Positions 52,657 to 62,943 of a DNA stretch of 64,000 bases are shown here, piece by piece. The notes beneath the pieces were generated by a model, which saw only the letters and a program-made list of their open reading frames with translations, was not told the DNA's origin and searched no databases. The DNA lies in assembly GCF_014654615.1 (NCBI RefSeq), contig NZ_BNBB01000014.1, forward strand, positions 116,476 to 180,475, in the 5' to 3' direction. The translations under genes were made by a program, and so were the position numbers. The stretch's first letter is position 1; the number at the start of each line of letters is the position of its first letter. Source of the DNA: Streptosporangium violaceochromogenes (GTDB lineage: Bacteria; Actinomycetota; Actinomycetes; Streptosporangiales; Streptosporangiaceae).

Positions 52657-53033
52657 CGGCACCCGTCCCCAGCGGCTCCCGCCGGTTTCCCCCGTGTCGT
52701 CCCCGGCCTCGGGGGGCCTCGCCTCAACCGGCCCGCAAGTGTTCCGCAAGCGGGGTGGGGCATCGTCGTCCCGCGGCACCCGGAGGCGCGGGTGCCGGTG
52801 GGGGGTTCCGTCGCCGGAGACCGAGGTCGTGGCGCGGGGGCGGTCCCTCCCGGGGAGGATGAAGAGCACGGAGTCTCGGGCGGCTCCACGTCTCTTACCG
52901 AAGGGTGTTCCCGGTGGCGTCGTCCACGGGGGAGCACCCTTCGGTGTTTCTTGAGATTGCCGTTTTTACCGGTGGGGAAGAAAGGGGATCGGCGGGGACA
53001 AGACGCCTCGCATGTGACATCGGGGGAAGAGTC
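52657..53033. other. intergenic region with large hairpin
   Basis: 377 bp with no supported gene. It contains a 16-bp stem (52897-52912 with 52930-52945) whose arms start ACCGAAGGGTG and end CACCCTTCGGT, with one G.T pair, followed by GTTTCTTG. It is probably a terminator for the upstream operon. The rest presumably carries the promoter of the next gene. Confidence 0.5.
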
Positions 53034-53786
53034 ATGACGCGGGGGATTCGGGTTGTCGTCGCGGCTGTCGTCTGCGGGATCGTGGCCGCGGGCTCCGCGG
53101 CGTGCGGCGGCGGGGCGGTGAACACCTCCGGCGGGAACACCGGGGCGGAGATGGCGCGGCTGTGGGGGCTGCTGCGCAGGGAGACGGGGCGGCTGCCGGA
53201 GGGCTTCTCGGCCCGGACGCGCGACGGCTGGATGCCCCCCTTCCAGGCCCGTAACCGCGACTGCCGGCTGGTCCTCGACATGGCCGGCGGGCATCCGCCC
53301 CGCAGGGAGCCGGGGGCGCGGGTGGCCGTGACCTACCCGGGGGACGGCCTGGGCGAGCTGGCCGGGGTCACCCTGGCCTCCTACGCCGGCGAGGACGCGC
53401 GGCGCCACTTCGATGAGATCACCAGGGCGATGAACGCCTGCCGGGTCGTCAGGAGCCCGGCGGCGGGCAAGGGCACCTCCTTCAAGGTCTCCGGTCTGGA
53501 ACTGGACGCCGTGGGCGGCGACGTGCGGGCCAGGCGGCTGCGTGGCCGGCTGAACGGATATCCGTACGAGATGCACGTGGTCTTCGCCCTCACCGGGCAG
53601 ACCCTGGTCTCGCTGGTGCACGCCGGGGTCCACCGTGTGGACGCCGAGCGCACCGTGCGGTTCGCCCGCTTCCTGATCGAGCGCGCGGCCTCGCCCGGGC
53701 CCGACCGGCCCAGGGAGGCCGAGGGGAACGCGAGAGGCCGCGCACCGGCGGGCCCAAGCCGGCCGCCACGGAGTGAGCGGGCTTGA
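53034..53786 (+). CDS. putative lipoprotein of unknown function
   Basis: A 250-aa protein. The signal peptide MTRGIRVVVAAVVCGIVAAGSAAC has the lipobox Cys at about residue 24. The mature domain has cysteines at NRDCRLV and MNACRVV and resembles sensor-type extracytoplasmic domains (LVLDMAGGHPPRR ... GVTLASYAGEDARRHF ... NGYPYEMHVVFALTGQTLVSLVHAGV). The C-terminus is low-complexity Pro/Arg. I do not recognise the family. The start is ATG 53034; a longer frame upstream lacks a signal. Confidence 0.65.
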   Translation: MTRGIRVVVAAVVCGIVAAGSAACGGGAVNTSGGNTGAEMARLWGLLRRETGRLPEGFSARTRDGWMPPFQARNRDCRLVLDMAGGHPPRREPGARVAVTYPGDGLGELAGVTLASYAGEDARRHFDEITRAMNACRVVRSPAAGKGTSFKVSGLELDAVGGDVRARRLRGRLNGYPYEMHVVFALTGQTLVSLVHAGVHRVDAERTVRFARFLIERAASPGPDRPREAEGNARGRAPAGPSRPPRSERA

Positions 53787-53799
53787 ATACGCTGGGGCC

Positions 53800-54132
53800 G
53801 TGAGTGACACGAGCCTCGGCCCAGAGGACAACAAGATCATCGTTCTGGCCCGTTCCGCACGGGCCCGCAACGGCGCCGCCGAGGGGGCGGCCGTGCGTGA
53901 CGAGACCGGCCGGACCTACGTGGCGACCAACGTGGCGCTGCCGTCGCTGACGCTGTCGGCGCTCCAGGTGGCCGTGGCGATGGCCGCCTCCAGCGGTGCG
54001 GAGTCCTTGGAGGCGGCGGCCCTGGTCACCGAGGGGGAGGGGCCGGCGGACGCGGACGCGCGGGCGGTCCGCGACCTGGGCGGCCGGAGGCTGCTCGTGG
54101 CGGGCCCCGACGGCACACTGCGTCAGAGTTGA
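53800..54132 (+). CDS. cytidine deaminase-like protein without catalytic motifs
   Basis: A 110-aa protein from GTG 53800: DNKIIVLARSARARNGAAEGAAVRDETGRTYVATNVALPSLTLSALQVAVAMAASSG. The fold pattern looks like a cytidine deaminase half, but the zinc-binding HAE and PCxxC motifs are absent. It lies 17 bp upstream of era on the same strand, a position where actinobacteria often carry a deaminase-like gene. It is likely a degenerate, structural or binding protein. Confidence 0.6.
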   Translation: MSDTSLGPEDNKIIVLARSARARNGAAEGAAVRDETGRTYVATNVALPSLTLSALQVAVAMAASSGAESLEAAALVTEGEGPADADARAVRDLGGRRLLVAGPDGTLRQS

Positions 54133-54149
54133 GCCCGGCATCGGGGACA

Positions 54150-55070
54150 ATGGGGGACGTGAGTTCCTCAGCCCCTGATTTCCGCGCCGGTTTCGCCTGC
54201 TTCGTCGGCAGGCCCAACGTCGGCAAGTCCACGCTGATGAACGCGTTGGTCGGCACGAAGGTGGCCATCACCTCCTCCAAGCCGCAGACCACCCGCCGGG
54301 CCATCCGGGGCATCGTGCACCGCCCGGACGCCCAGCTCGTGATCGTGGACACCCCCGGCCTGCACCGGCCGCGCACCCTGCTGGGCGAGCGGCTGGACAG
54401 CCTGGTGCTGTCCACCCTCACCGAGGTCGACGTGATCGGCTTCTGCCTGCCGGCCAACGAGCCCATCGGCAAGGGAGACCGGTTCATCGCCGAGAAGCTC
54501 GCCGCCGCCGGGAAGACCCCGGTGGTCGCCGTGGTGACCAAGTGCGACCTGGCCGGTCACGAGCAGATCGCCGCGCAGCTCCTGGCGGTCTCCCAGCTCG
54601 CCGATTTCGCGGAGATCGTCCCGGTCTCCGCGCAGTCGGGGGACCGGCTCGGCGTGCTGGCCGACGTGCTGATCGACCGGCTCCCGGCCAGCCCGCCGCT
54701 GTACGAGGGGGGCCGGCTCACCGACGAGCCCGAACAGGTTCTGGTGAGCGAGCTGATCCGTGAGGCGGCCCTGGAGGGGGTCAGGGACGAGTTGCCGCAC
54801 TCGATCGCGGTGGTCGTCGACGAGATGCTGCCCCGCGAGGGCCGTGACGACCTGCTGGACATCTACGCCCACATGTTCGTCGAGCGCCCCTCGCAGAAGG
54901 CCATCGTCATCGGGCACAAGGGCACCCGCCTCAGAGATGTCGGCAGCCGCGCCAGACAGCAGATCGAGGCGCTGCTCGGCACCCGGGTCTACCTCGACCT
55001 GCGCATCAGCGTCGCCAAGGACTGGCAGCGCGACCCCAAGCAGCTCCGGCGTCTCGGCTTCTACGACTGA
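54150..55070 (+). CDS. era: GTPase Era
   Basis: About 306 aa. The G domain has FVGRPNVGKSTLMNALVG (G1), TTRRAIRGIV (G2), IVDTPGLHRPRTLLGERL (G3) and VTKCDL (G4). The C-terminal KH domain ends IGHKGTRLRDVGSRARQQIEALLGTRVYLDLRISVAKDWQRD. Era checks 16S rRNA 3'-end maturation, matching the nearby ybeY. The start is ATG 54150 or GTG 54159; neither has a clear ribosome-binding site. Confidence 0.95.
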   Translation: MGDVSSSAPDFRAGFACFVGRPNVGKSTLMNALVGTKVAITSSKPQTTRRAIRGIVHRPDAQLVIVDTPGLHRPRTLLGERLDSLVLSTLTEVDVIGFCLPANEPIGKGDRFIAEKLAAAGKTPVVAVVTKCDLAGHEQIAAQLLAVSQLADFAEIVPVSAQSGDRLGVLADVLIDRLPASPPLYEGGRLTDEPEQVLVSELIREAALEGVRDELPHSIAVVVDEMLPREGRDDLLDIYAHMFVERPSQKAIVIGHKGTRLRDVGSRARQQIEALLGTRVYLDLRISVAKDWQRDPKQLRRLGFYD

Positions 55071-55606
55071 GCGCCTCGCCGGCCTGCCGGGCGGGGTGGC
55101 GGGCGGGACGTCGTCTGCGGGGAAGGCGGCGGGCCACTCGGTGAACCGGCCCCGGTGAGACGTGCCGTCCGGCTGAAAGCCGGTGCGGCCTCCTGCCTGT
55201 CCCGATGACCCCGCCTCGGGAGCGGATTTCGCTTTTTCACACCTTGTCGTTGTGTGTCTGGAACGAATGTTCATTCGCATCTCCTGTGAGATAAAGAATG
55301 ATTCTTCGATGACCGCTGAGGTGGGGGAATCGTCGGACGGCCAATGGTCCGGCGTGCGGGGCAGACGCGAGGCCGTACCGCCGGGAAGAGAAGGGAAGGC
55401 GGCGGGAGAAGAAAAAAAGAGAGGACGCGAGGGGAAGACGAGATAATACCCGTTTCCCGGTCGCGGTGCCCGCGGAGTCTTCATGGAAAACCCGTTTGGT
55501 CTCGTCTTGATGACGGGGCTGTTGATTCCCGGAATTTCGACATAGCCTGTCCGGGCGACGGAGTGGGGCGGGGGCGCCACGGTAAAGCCGAGGAAGCGGG
55601 GGTGCC
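55071..55606. other. long intergenic region after era
   Basis: 536 bp with no supported gene on either strand. The middle (about 55225-55320) is noticeably A+T rich, and 55380-55450 is a purine-rich stretch of GAA/AAG runs. It probably holds the promoter of the solute-binding protein gene. No RNA gene or repeat was recognised. Confidence 0.4.
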
Positions 55607-56722
55607 ATGGCGAAGAAACCGGCGGATGGAGAGGCGGGGGTCAAGGAGCCGCCCGTTCCCGCCGAGGAGGCCGGTGAGGCCGAGGAGCAGGAGACCTGGA
55701 CGGCGCATCCGTCGCTTGAGGCGGGCCCTTCGCAGGGGGGCGGCCGGTCGCAGCGCGCCAGGCGGTTCCGGCTCGCCGCGTGGGTCGCCCTGGTCCTGGC
55801 CGCCGTTGTGGTGGGCACCTCCGTGCTATGGGTGACCGGGCCGCCCACCGAGGCCGAACTACGAGACAAGGCGGGGCTTTTCGGAAAGGAAAGGCTCCGG
55901 GTCGGCGTCAAGGTCGACACCCCCGGCATCGCCCTTCAGGAGCAGAACGGCAATCGCGTCTTCAAGGGCTTCGACATTCAGATCGCCTACATGATCGCCG
56001 CCGATCTGGGGTATCCGCCGGACAAGGTTGACTTTCTGGCGATCGAGACGGAGGACCGGGCGCGCATGCAGGCCCGGGACGACCACGGCCGGTCCGTCAG
56101 GGTGGATCTCGTGGTCGCCACCTTCAGCGTGACCCCCGCCCGCAAGCAGGACCCCTCCGTGGGCTTCTCCACCCCCTACCTCTACACCGAGCAGTCCGTG
56201 GTGACCAGGTCCGACTATCAGGGGGACGTCACCTCTCTGGGACAGCTCAAGGGCAGAAGAGTCTGCACGCTCGGCACCTCGACCTCCGAGGGGGAGCTGG
56301 AGAAGGCCACGAGGGCCGACGTCACCGGCAAGAATCTCATCAGTGACTGCGTGGCCGGCTTGAGGAAGGGAGACTACGACGCGGTGACCACCGACGCGGC
56401 GCTGCTGGCCGGATTCGTCGCACAGTTTCCCAAAGAACTGCGCCACCACGACATCGCGCTGGAGAAGACCGAGATGTGGGCCGTCAACGTCGGGCCCAAC
56501 GCGGCGCTGCGCACCCTGGTCGACCTCGCGCTCTACCGCTCCTACGCCGACCCCCGGGACCAGCGGTGGGAGCAGGCCTACAACGCCTACATCGAGCCGC
56601 TGCTTACGGCCAATCCCGGCGTGAGCGTGGCACAGGCGGAGCAGCCGTGCGCGTCTCCGCCGCCGGTACGCCGGTGGCCGTGGGAACGGAGCCTTCCGGC
56701 CCGGGAGTGCCTGTCCCAGTGA
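55607..56722 (+). CDS. membrane-anchored solute-binding protein (SBP_bac_3 type)
   Basis: A 371-aa protein. A 50-residue Glu/Pro-rich cytoplasmic N-terminus precedes one membrane helix at about 56-77 (LAAWVALVLAAVVVGTSVLWV). A family-3 periplasmic-binding domain follows, with LRVGVKVDTPGIALQEQNG, KGFDIQIAYMIAADLGY, VDLVVATFSVTPARKQDPSVGFSTPYLYTEQSVV and GDYDAVTTDAALLAGF. Such domains bind amino acids, but no ABC permease or ATPase lies nearby and the protein is tethered from the inside. Its stop overlaps the start of the next membrane protein, so the two probably act as a sensor pair. Confidence 0.8.
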   Translation: MAKKPADGEAGVKEPPVPAEEAGEAEEQETWTAHPSLEAGPSQGGGRSQRARRFRLAAWVALVLAAVVVGTSVLWVTGPPTEAELRDKAGLFGKERLRVGVKVDTPGIALQEQNGNRVFKGFDIQIAYMIAADLGYPPDKVDFLAIETEDRARMQARDDHGRSVRVDLVVATFSVTPARKQDPSVGFSTPYLYTEQSVVTRSDYQGDVTSLGQLKGRRVCTLGTSTSEGELEKATRADVTGKNLISDCVAGLRKGDYDAVTTDAALLAGFVAQFPKELRHHDIALEKTEMWAVNVGPNAALRTLVDLALYRSYADPRDQRWEQAYNAYIEPLLTANPGVSVAQAEQPCASPPPVRRWPWERSLPARECLSQ

Positions 56723-57702
56723 GCGACGGCGAGCGGGTCAGGGTCACACCGAGAAACCAGGAGTGGCTGCTCGCGCTGCTCCCGGCGTTCCCCCTCGTCC
56801 TGCTGGTGACGCGGCTGTGGTACGCCAGTGAGCAGGACACCCAGACGCTGCTTCTCCTCGTGCAGAGCATCAGCCCGCTGGGCATGCTCACCGCGGTCCT
56901 GCTGACGACCGTGTGGGTCCTGCCCGCCCTCGTCCTGGGCGGGCGGGTGCTCGGCACCCTGTACTGGGTCAGCGCGCGCCGCTCCTCCTGGCTGGTGCGC
57001 GCCGCCGAACGGCTGCCCGGCTGGGTGGTGCTCCTGGCCGTCGCGCTCGGAGCGTTCTCCTGGCAGCTGCGTTTTCTACCGACACTGGCGATGCTGTCGC
57101 TGTCGGCGGCGGGGCTGGTCGTCCGGGACAGGTTCCCCCTCCACGAGGGACTGCGGGCCGTCGTGTGCTACGCGCTGCCCGCGGTGGCCGCCGCGCTCTC
57201 CTACACGCTGCTGTGGCCGGCGCTCGTGGGCGCCCTCGCCGCAGGCGACACGGCGACCCTGATCCTCCTCGTGCTCCCCCCGGCGGCGGCGATCCTGCTG
57301 ACCGGGCCGGTTCCCGAGGCGTCGGCCAGGGTGCTCACCCACGGCATCGCGGTCGCGATCACGATCTTCACTCCCTTCCTGGTGGGGGTGGTCGTGATGA
57401 ACGCCCCGATCCTCCCGCTGACGGCGCTGCAGGTGGACGAGGACAGATCGTCGCGGGTGCTCGTGGGCTATCTGGTCGCCAGCGACGACCAGATGTCCAC
57501 CTTCCTGGAGCGGGAGGGCACCGTGAGCTTCATCAGGACCGACACGATCCAGTCGAGGGTGCTCTGCCCGGATCCCGGCGCGGTGCCGCGCACCTGGGTG
57601 AACCTCCACGGCTGGTACGCCGAGCAGAGCGTGATCTCCTGGCTGGCCCCCGGCCGTTCGGCGGTCGCCGTCGACCCGCGCTGCCAGGGCCGTTCCGGCT
57701 AG
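56719..57702 (+). CDS. polytopic membrane protein, partner of the solute-binding protein
   Basis: A 327-aa protein from GTG 56719 (GTGA overlap with the binding protein). Six or seven membrane helices lie in about 15-240 (LLALLPAFPLVLLVTRL, LTAVLLTTVWVLPALVLGG, VVLLAVALGAFSW, AVVCYALPAVAAALSYTLL, LILLVLPPAAAILLTGP, AITIFTPFLVGVVVM). A C-terminal soluble domain has SRVLVGYLVASDDQMSTFLEREGTVSFI and two cysteines. I do not recognise the family. It does not look like an ABC permease (no EAA loop). Confidence 0.7.
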   Translation: MSDGERVRVTPRNQEWLLALLPAFPLVLLVTRLWYASEQDTQTLLLLVQSISPLGMLTAVLLTTVWVLPALVLGGRVLGTLYWVSARRSSWLVRAAERLPGWVVLLAVALGAFSWQLRFLPTLAMLSLSAAGLVVRDRFPLHEGLRAVVCYALPAVAAALSYTLLWPALVGALAAGDTATLILLVLPPAAAILLTGPVPEASARVLTHGIAVAITIFTPFLVGVVVMNAPILPLTALQVDEDRSSRVLVGYLVASDDQMSTFLEREGTVSFIRTDTIQSRVLCPDPGAVPRTWVNLHGWYAEQSVISWLAPGRSAVAVDPRCQGRSG

Positions 57703-57718
57703 CCTTCCGGCCGGCGGC

Positions 57719-57964
57719 CTACTGGCGGTACTCCTCGACCTCGTCGATCGGGCGCGGCGCCGCCGCGTTGGGGTCCTCTCCGAACTCGCGGCGCGCCCGG
57801 CGCTGCCTAAGCAGGTCCCACGCCTGGTCCAGCGCCTCCTCCAGCTGCCTGATCCGGTTGTTCTCCTCGTGTGAGGAGATCGCGCCGTCGGCCAGGCGCC
57901 GGCGGAGGCCGTGTTCCTCGGCGATCAGCTCGTGGATGTGGGCGAGGATGTCGTCGTCCTTCAT
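57719..57964 (-). CDS. DUF2630 family protein
   Basis: An 81-aa charged helical protein: MKDDDILAHIHELIAEEHGLRRRL, then EENNRIRQLEEALDQAWDLLRQRRARREFGEDPNAA. This is the DUF2630 signature, common in actinobacteria and of unknown function. The helix repeats suggest a small coiled coil. It is divergent from the leuA leader. Confidence 0.88.
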   Translation of the reverse strand: MKDDDILAHIHELIAEEHGLRRRLADGAISSHEENNRIRQLEEALDQAWDLLRQRRARREFGEDPNAAAPRPIDEVEEYRQ

Positions 57965-58149
57965 CGCGTTCCCCCCGTCCTCGCTGGTAGCGCCACTGTA
58001 ACCCGGGCGAGGGCCGAAGAGGGCGGGGCCGCGCCCGGGAGCGGCGGTGCGTTCCGCCCCTTGTGCCCCTCCGGCACGTCCCGCCCCTGGTGTTTCACGA
58101 TCTGAGACCGTGGCACGGGCATTCGAGACGGTCTGCTAACGTGCTAGGC

Positions 58150-59984
<1,835 letters not shown>

Positions 59985-59996
59985 CCGCGGGTCCTC

Positions 59997-60566
59997 TCAG
60001 CCGCCCGGCACGATCCGCCGGGCGGCCTCCGGCGGCCGCCCACGCGTCTCCTCCCTGATCCGGCTCTCGGCCCACCTGGCCCACTCGGCGTGCATGGCGT
60101 TGAAGCGCAGCCCCCACTCCAGGGCCATCAGGCCGTGCGCCGGAAGGTCGCCCTCCTTCCGCTCCACGCTCTCCTTCATCGTGGCCAGCTCCCGCGTCCG
60201 CCGTTCGGCGGTCTCGGCCTGCCCGCGCAGGTAGGCGCGAGCCTCTGCGGGGGCTACCTGGCCGAGGAAGAAGACGCGCAGCAATATCTCGCTGCGCTTG
60301 GCGAGGGGGGCGGGTTTGACCCGGGTCAGCCAGTGGCGCATCTCCTCGCGGCCGGCGGGGGTGATGGAGTACTCCTTGCGGCCACGAGGCCCCTCCGCGC
60401 CCACCTCCACCAGTCCGGCCTCCGCCAGCCGGGCCAGCTCGCCGTAGACCTGGCTCTGGGTGGCCGGCCACACGTTGGCCAGGGAATCCTCGAAGGTCTT
60501 CAGCAGGTCGTAACCGCTCGCGGGCTCTTCGCCGAGCAGCCCCAGCAGCGCGTGTCGTAGGCTCAT
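59997..60566 (-). CDS. PadR-family transcriptional regulator
   Basis: A 189-aa protein. The winged helix is SLRHALLGLLGEEPASGYDLLKTFEDSLANVWPATQSQVYGELARLAEAGLV, then GRKEYSITPAGREEMRHWL; the C-terminal Vir-type helices follow. PadR proteins are repressors released by small ligands. It is divergent from the carotenoid oxygenase gene across 145 bp that carries GACATGTC repeats, so it likely controls that gene and itself. Confidence 0.9.
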   Translation of the reverse strand: MSLRHALLGLLGEEPASGYDLLKTFEDSLANVWPATQSQVYGELARLAEAGLVEVGAEGPRGRKEYSITPAGREEMRHWLTRVKPAPLAKRSEILLRVFFLGQVAPAEARAYLRGQAETAERRTRELATMKESVERKEGDLPAHGLMALEWGLRFNAMHAEWARWAESRIREETRGRPPEAARRIVPGG

Positions 60567-60588
60567 GGCGGCATCTTATATTCCACGA

Positions 60589-60627
60589 TTGACATGTCAT
60601 TACATGACGTTCTAGTTTTGACATGTC
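60589..60627. promoter_or_regulatory. PadR operator candidates
   Basis: TTGACATGTC occurs at 60589-60598 and again at 60618-60627. The first overlaps a CATGT-CATT-ACATG dyad (60593-60606). PadR sites often contain ATGT...ACAT. Both copies also contain TTGACA, a possible -35 box, so binding would block the promoter. Confidence 0.5.
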
Positions 60628-60711
60628 TGAATAGGAATGTTTTACGGCTGTCGCCGGATCGCCGTCCACGGCGTGCCCGGTTACCCGCCACCGACCTGTC
60701 TGGAGCGCATC

Positions 60712-62031
60712 GTGAACACCTCGGTTCCCGGCTACCTGACCGGCGACCTCGCGCCCGTCCCCGACGAGATCGGCGCCGTCGACCTGCCGGTCACCGGCAC
60801 CCTGCCCGCCGAGCTCACCGGCCGCTACTTCCGCAACGGCCCCAACCCCCTGCCCGGCAGGGACCCCGGGCACTGGTTCGGCGGCCAGGGCATGATCCAC
60901 GGCCTGCGCCTGCGCGACGGCCGCGCCGAGTGGTACCGCAACCGGTGGGTGCGCACCCGGGCCATGACCGAGAACGCCGCCCTGATCGGGCCCCGGGGCG
61001 TCGACCGGACCGCCGCCACCGCCAACACCTCCGTCATACGGCACGCCGACAGGATCTACGCCCTGGTCGAGGTCGGCCTGCCGTACGAGATGACGCCCGA
61101 GCTGGACACGGTCGGCCCGTGCGACTTCGGCGGACGGCTGACCACCGCGATGACCGCCCACCCGAAGCGCGACCCGGCCACCGGTGACCTGCACTTCTTC
61201 GGGTACGGCTTCCTTCCCCCCTACCTGACCTACCACCGCCTGTCGGCCGCGGGGGAACTGGTGGAGAGCCGGGTCGTGGACGTCCCGGGGCCGACGATGG
61301 TCCACGACTTCGCGATCACGGAGAACCACGTCGTGTGGCTGGACCTGCCCGTCGTCTTCGACAAGGGTGCGCTCGGGCACGGCATGCCGTTCGGCTGGGA
61401 CGACTCCTACGGCGCGCGGCTCGGCGTGATGAACCGCCCGGGCGCGGTGACCTGGTTCGAGGTCGACCCCTGCTATGTGTTCCACGTCGGCAACGCCTGG
61501 GAGGACACCTCGGGCCGCGTGACGGTGGACGCGGTCCGCTACTCACCGGGAGCCTTCGCCGAGCTCTGGCCCCGCATCGGCGGTGCCGCCGATCCCGTCG
61601 CCGAGACCGAGGGCGCCGTCCTGCACCGGTGGGTGCTCGACCCCGTGAAGGGCACGGTGAAGGAGGAGTGGCTCGACGACCGGCCCGTGGAGTTCCCCAC
61701 GATCAACGAGGGGCGGGTCGGCAGGGCCAACCGCTTCCTGTACACGGTGACCGACGACGCGGTGGTGAAATACGACGTCGAGACCGGAGCCCGCCAGGCC
61801 AGGGAGGCCGGCGGGCGGCCGGGCGAGGCGGTCTTCGTACCCGCCGCGGGAGCCGGAGTCGGAGTCGGGGCCGAGGACGGCGGCTGGCTGATGTCCATCG
61901 TCATCGACCGCTCGGGCGACGCCTCGCACCTGCTTCTGCTGGACGCCGCCGAGCTGGAGTTCGTCGCCTCGGTCCGCCTTCCCCGGCGCGTCCCCTTCGG
62001 CTTCCACGGCTCCTGGCTGCCCGACCTCTAG
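60712..62031 (+). CDS. carotenoid oxygenase family protein
   Basis: About 439 aa. Four iron-binding histidines are visible in order: MTAHPKRD, TMVHDFAIT, YVFHVGNAWED and the C-terminal FGFHGSW. The N-terminus has GRYFRNGPNPLPG and WFGGQGMIHGLRL. These enzymes cleave carotenoids, retinoid precursors or stilbenes at a double bond. GTG 60712 is chosen (conserved start of homology); a longer frame from 60637 is unlikely. No carotenoid biosynthesis gene is nearby, so the substrate is unknown. It is probably controlled by the divergent PadR gene. Confidence 0.93.
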   Translation: MNTSVPGYLTGDLAPVPDEIGAVDLPVTGTLPAELTGRYFRNGPNPLPGRDPGHWFGGQGMIHGLRLRDGRAEWYRNRWVRTRAMTENAALIGPRGVDRTAATANTSVIRHADRIYALVEVGLPYEMTPELDTVGPCDFGGRLTTAMTAHPKRDPATGDLHFFGYGFLPPYLTYHRLSAAGELVESRVVDVPGPTMVHDFAITENHVVWLDLPVVFDKGALGHGMPFGWDDSYGARLGVMNRPGAVTWFEVDPCYVFHVGNAWEDTSGRVTVDAVRYSPGAFAELWPRIGGAADPVAETEGAVLHRWVLDPVKGTVKEEWLDDRPVEFPTINEGRVGRANRFLYTVTDDAVVKYDVETGARQAREAGGRPGEAVFVPAAGAGVGVGAEDGGWLMSIVIDRSGDASHLLLLDAAELEFVASVRLPRRVPFGFHGSWLPDL

Positions 62032-62192
62032 CCCCGGGTCCAGGAGGCCGGCGTCCGGGCCGATCGCCGACGCGATGTCACGGCCCGGCGGCGGCGACGA
62101 GCTCGGGAAGGTCCTCGGCGGGCGGGGAGAGTACGTCTACGCCGCCGCACGACTGAATCCCGATTTCAGTTTGGTGTGGCGTTCAAGCGTGA

Positions 62193-62213
62193 AACTAAAA
62201 GTCAGCTTTAGTT
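62193..62213. terminator. small hairpin between convergent genes
   Basis: AACTAAA (62193-62199) pairs with TTTAGTT (62207-62213) around seven bases, in an A+T-rich island between the oxygenase gene and the leftward DUF397 gene. It is a possible shared terminator. Confidence 0.45.
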
Positions 62214-62287
62214 GAAACCGGATGAGCCGGTCACCTCTACAAGGTGCCCGCAGAGCTGCGACCTCCTTGCGGTGGTGACGGTGGCAA

Positions 62288-62500
62288 TCAGTCGAATTCG
62301 CCGCCTCTTATGCCCCTGATGAAGGTGTTCCACTCGGCCGGGGTGAAGACCAGTGCCGGTCCGGCCGGGTCCTTGCTATCGCGGACGCCCCGGTGGCCGC
62401 TGGACAACGTGGCGACCTCGACGCAGTTGCCGCCGTTGCTCCCTGAGTAGGAGGACTTGATCCACGTGGCTGCCCCTAGCTCCCGGGTCAACTCGTCCAT
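62288..62500 (-). CDS. DUF397 domain protein
   Basis: A 70-aa protein: ATWIKSSYSGSNGGNCVEVATLSSGHRGVRDSKDPAGPALVFTPAEWNTFIRGIR. This is a complete DUF397 with the conserved W-x-K-S-S-Y-S and GNCVEVA motifs. DUF397 proteins pair with Scr1-type XRE regulators, as here, where its start overlaps the regulator's end. The pair is thought to form a switch in actinomycete development and stress; the partner is broken. Confidence 0.9.
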   Translation of the reverse strand: MDELTRELGAATWIKSSYSGSNGGNCVEVATLSSGHRGVRDSKDPAGPALVFTPAEWNTFIRGIRGGEFD

Positions 62501-62943
62501 CTCTGCATCGTCTCCTTGATCAAATCTAAGGACTCGCGCCAGGGGAGTGCTTCGGAACGAATCCCTTCATATCTGAAGGTTAAGGTTTTGACACTCTCTG
62601 TCCAGTCGGTCACCTGAGCGTTGGAGGCGCCTTCTACGTATGCCGTGTCGGGGCTTCCATGGGCTTCGGCGATGGCGAAGCCTCCCAGAAGGCCGGTCGT
62701 GGAGTAGGCCCGAAGAGGGAGGAACTGGATGGTGATCCGAGGGGTGGTGCCGACGTCGAGAAGATGGGCGAGTTGTGCCGCCATTACGGCGGGGCTGCCG
62801 ATCGGGCGGTGAAGAACTCCTTCGTCGAGGACTGCCCAGAGCATGGGGGGCTTAGGGCGGCGAAGGATCGACTGACGTTCCATCCGGGCGGTTATGTGCT
62901 TCTCAACTTCTTCGGACGTTACGCCGGGTTCACCGTTGAGTAT
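62488..62943 (-). pseudogene. Scr1-type regulator (DUF5753), N-terminus removed by IS insertion
   Basis: About 150 codons remain, starting at ILNGEPGVTSEEVEKHITARMERQSILRR and running through the DUF5753 ligand-like domain (FAIAEAHGSPDTAYVEGASNAQVTDW) to the end. The helix-turn-helix domain (about 120 residues) that should precede ILNGEP is missing; the frame instead enters IS sequence at about 62944. The apparent 176-aa frame from 63018 is a fusion with IS end sequence. The gene is probably inactive. Confidence 0.75.

Noticed and set aside
55183..55446. 87-codon frame downstream of era
   Set aside because: Mixed third-position composition, no ribosome-binding site and a run of Lys/Arg/Glu from the purine-rich tract; not credible as a gene.
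60712..62031. Carotenoid biosynthetic gene cluster
   Set aside because: A single oxygenase with a regulator; no crtE, crtB, crtI or cyclase genes in the window.
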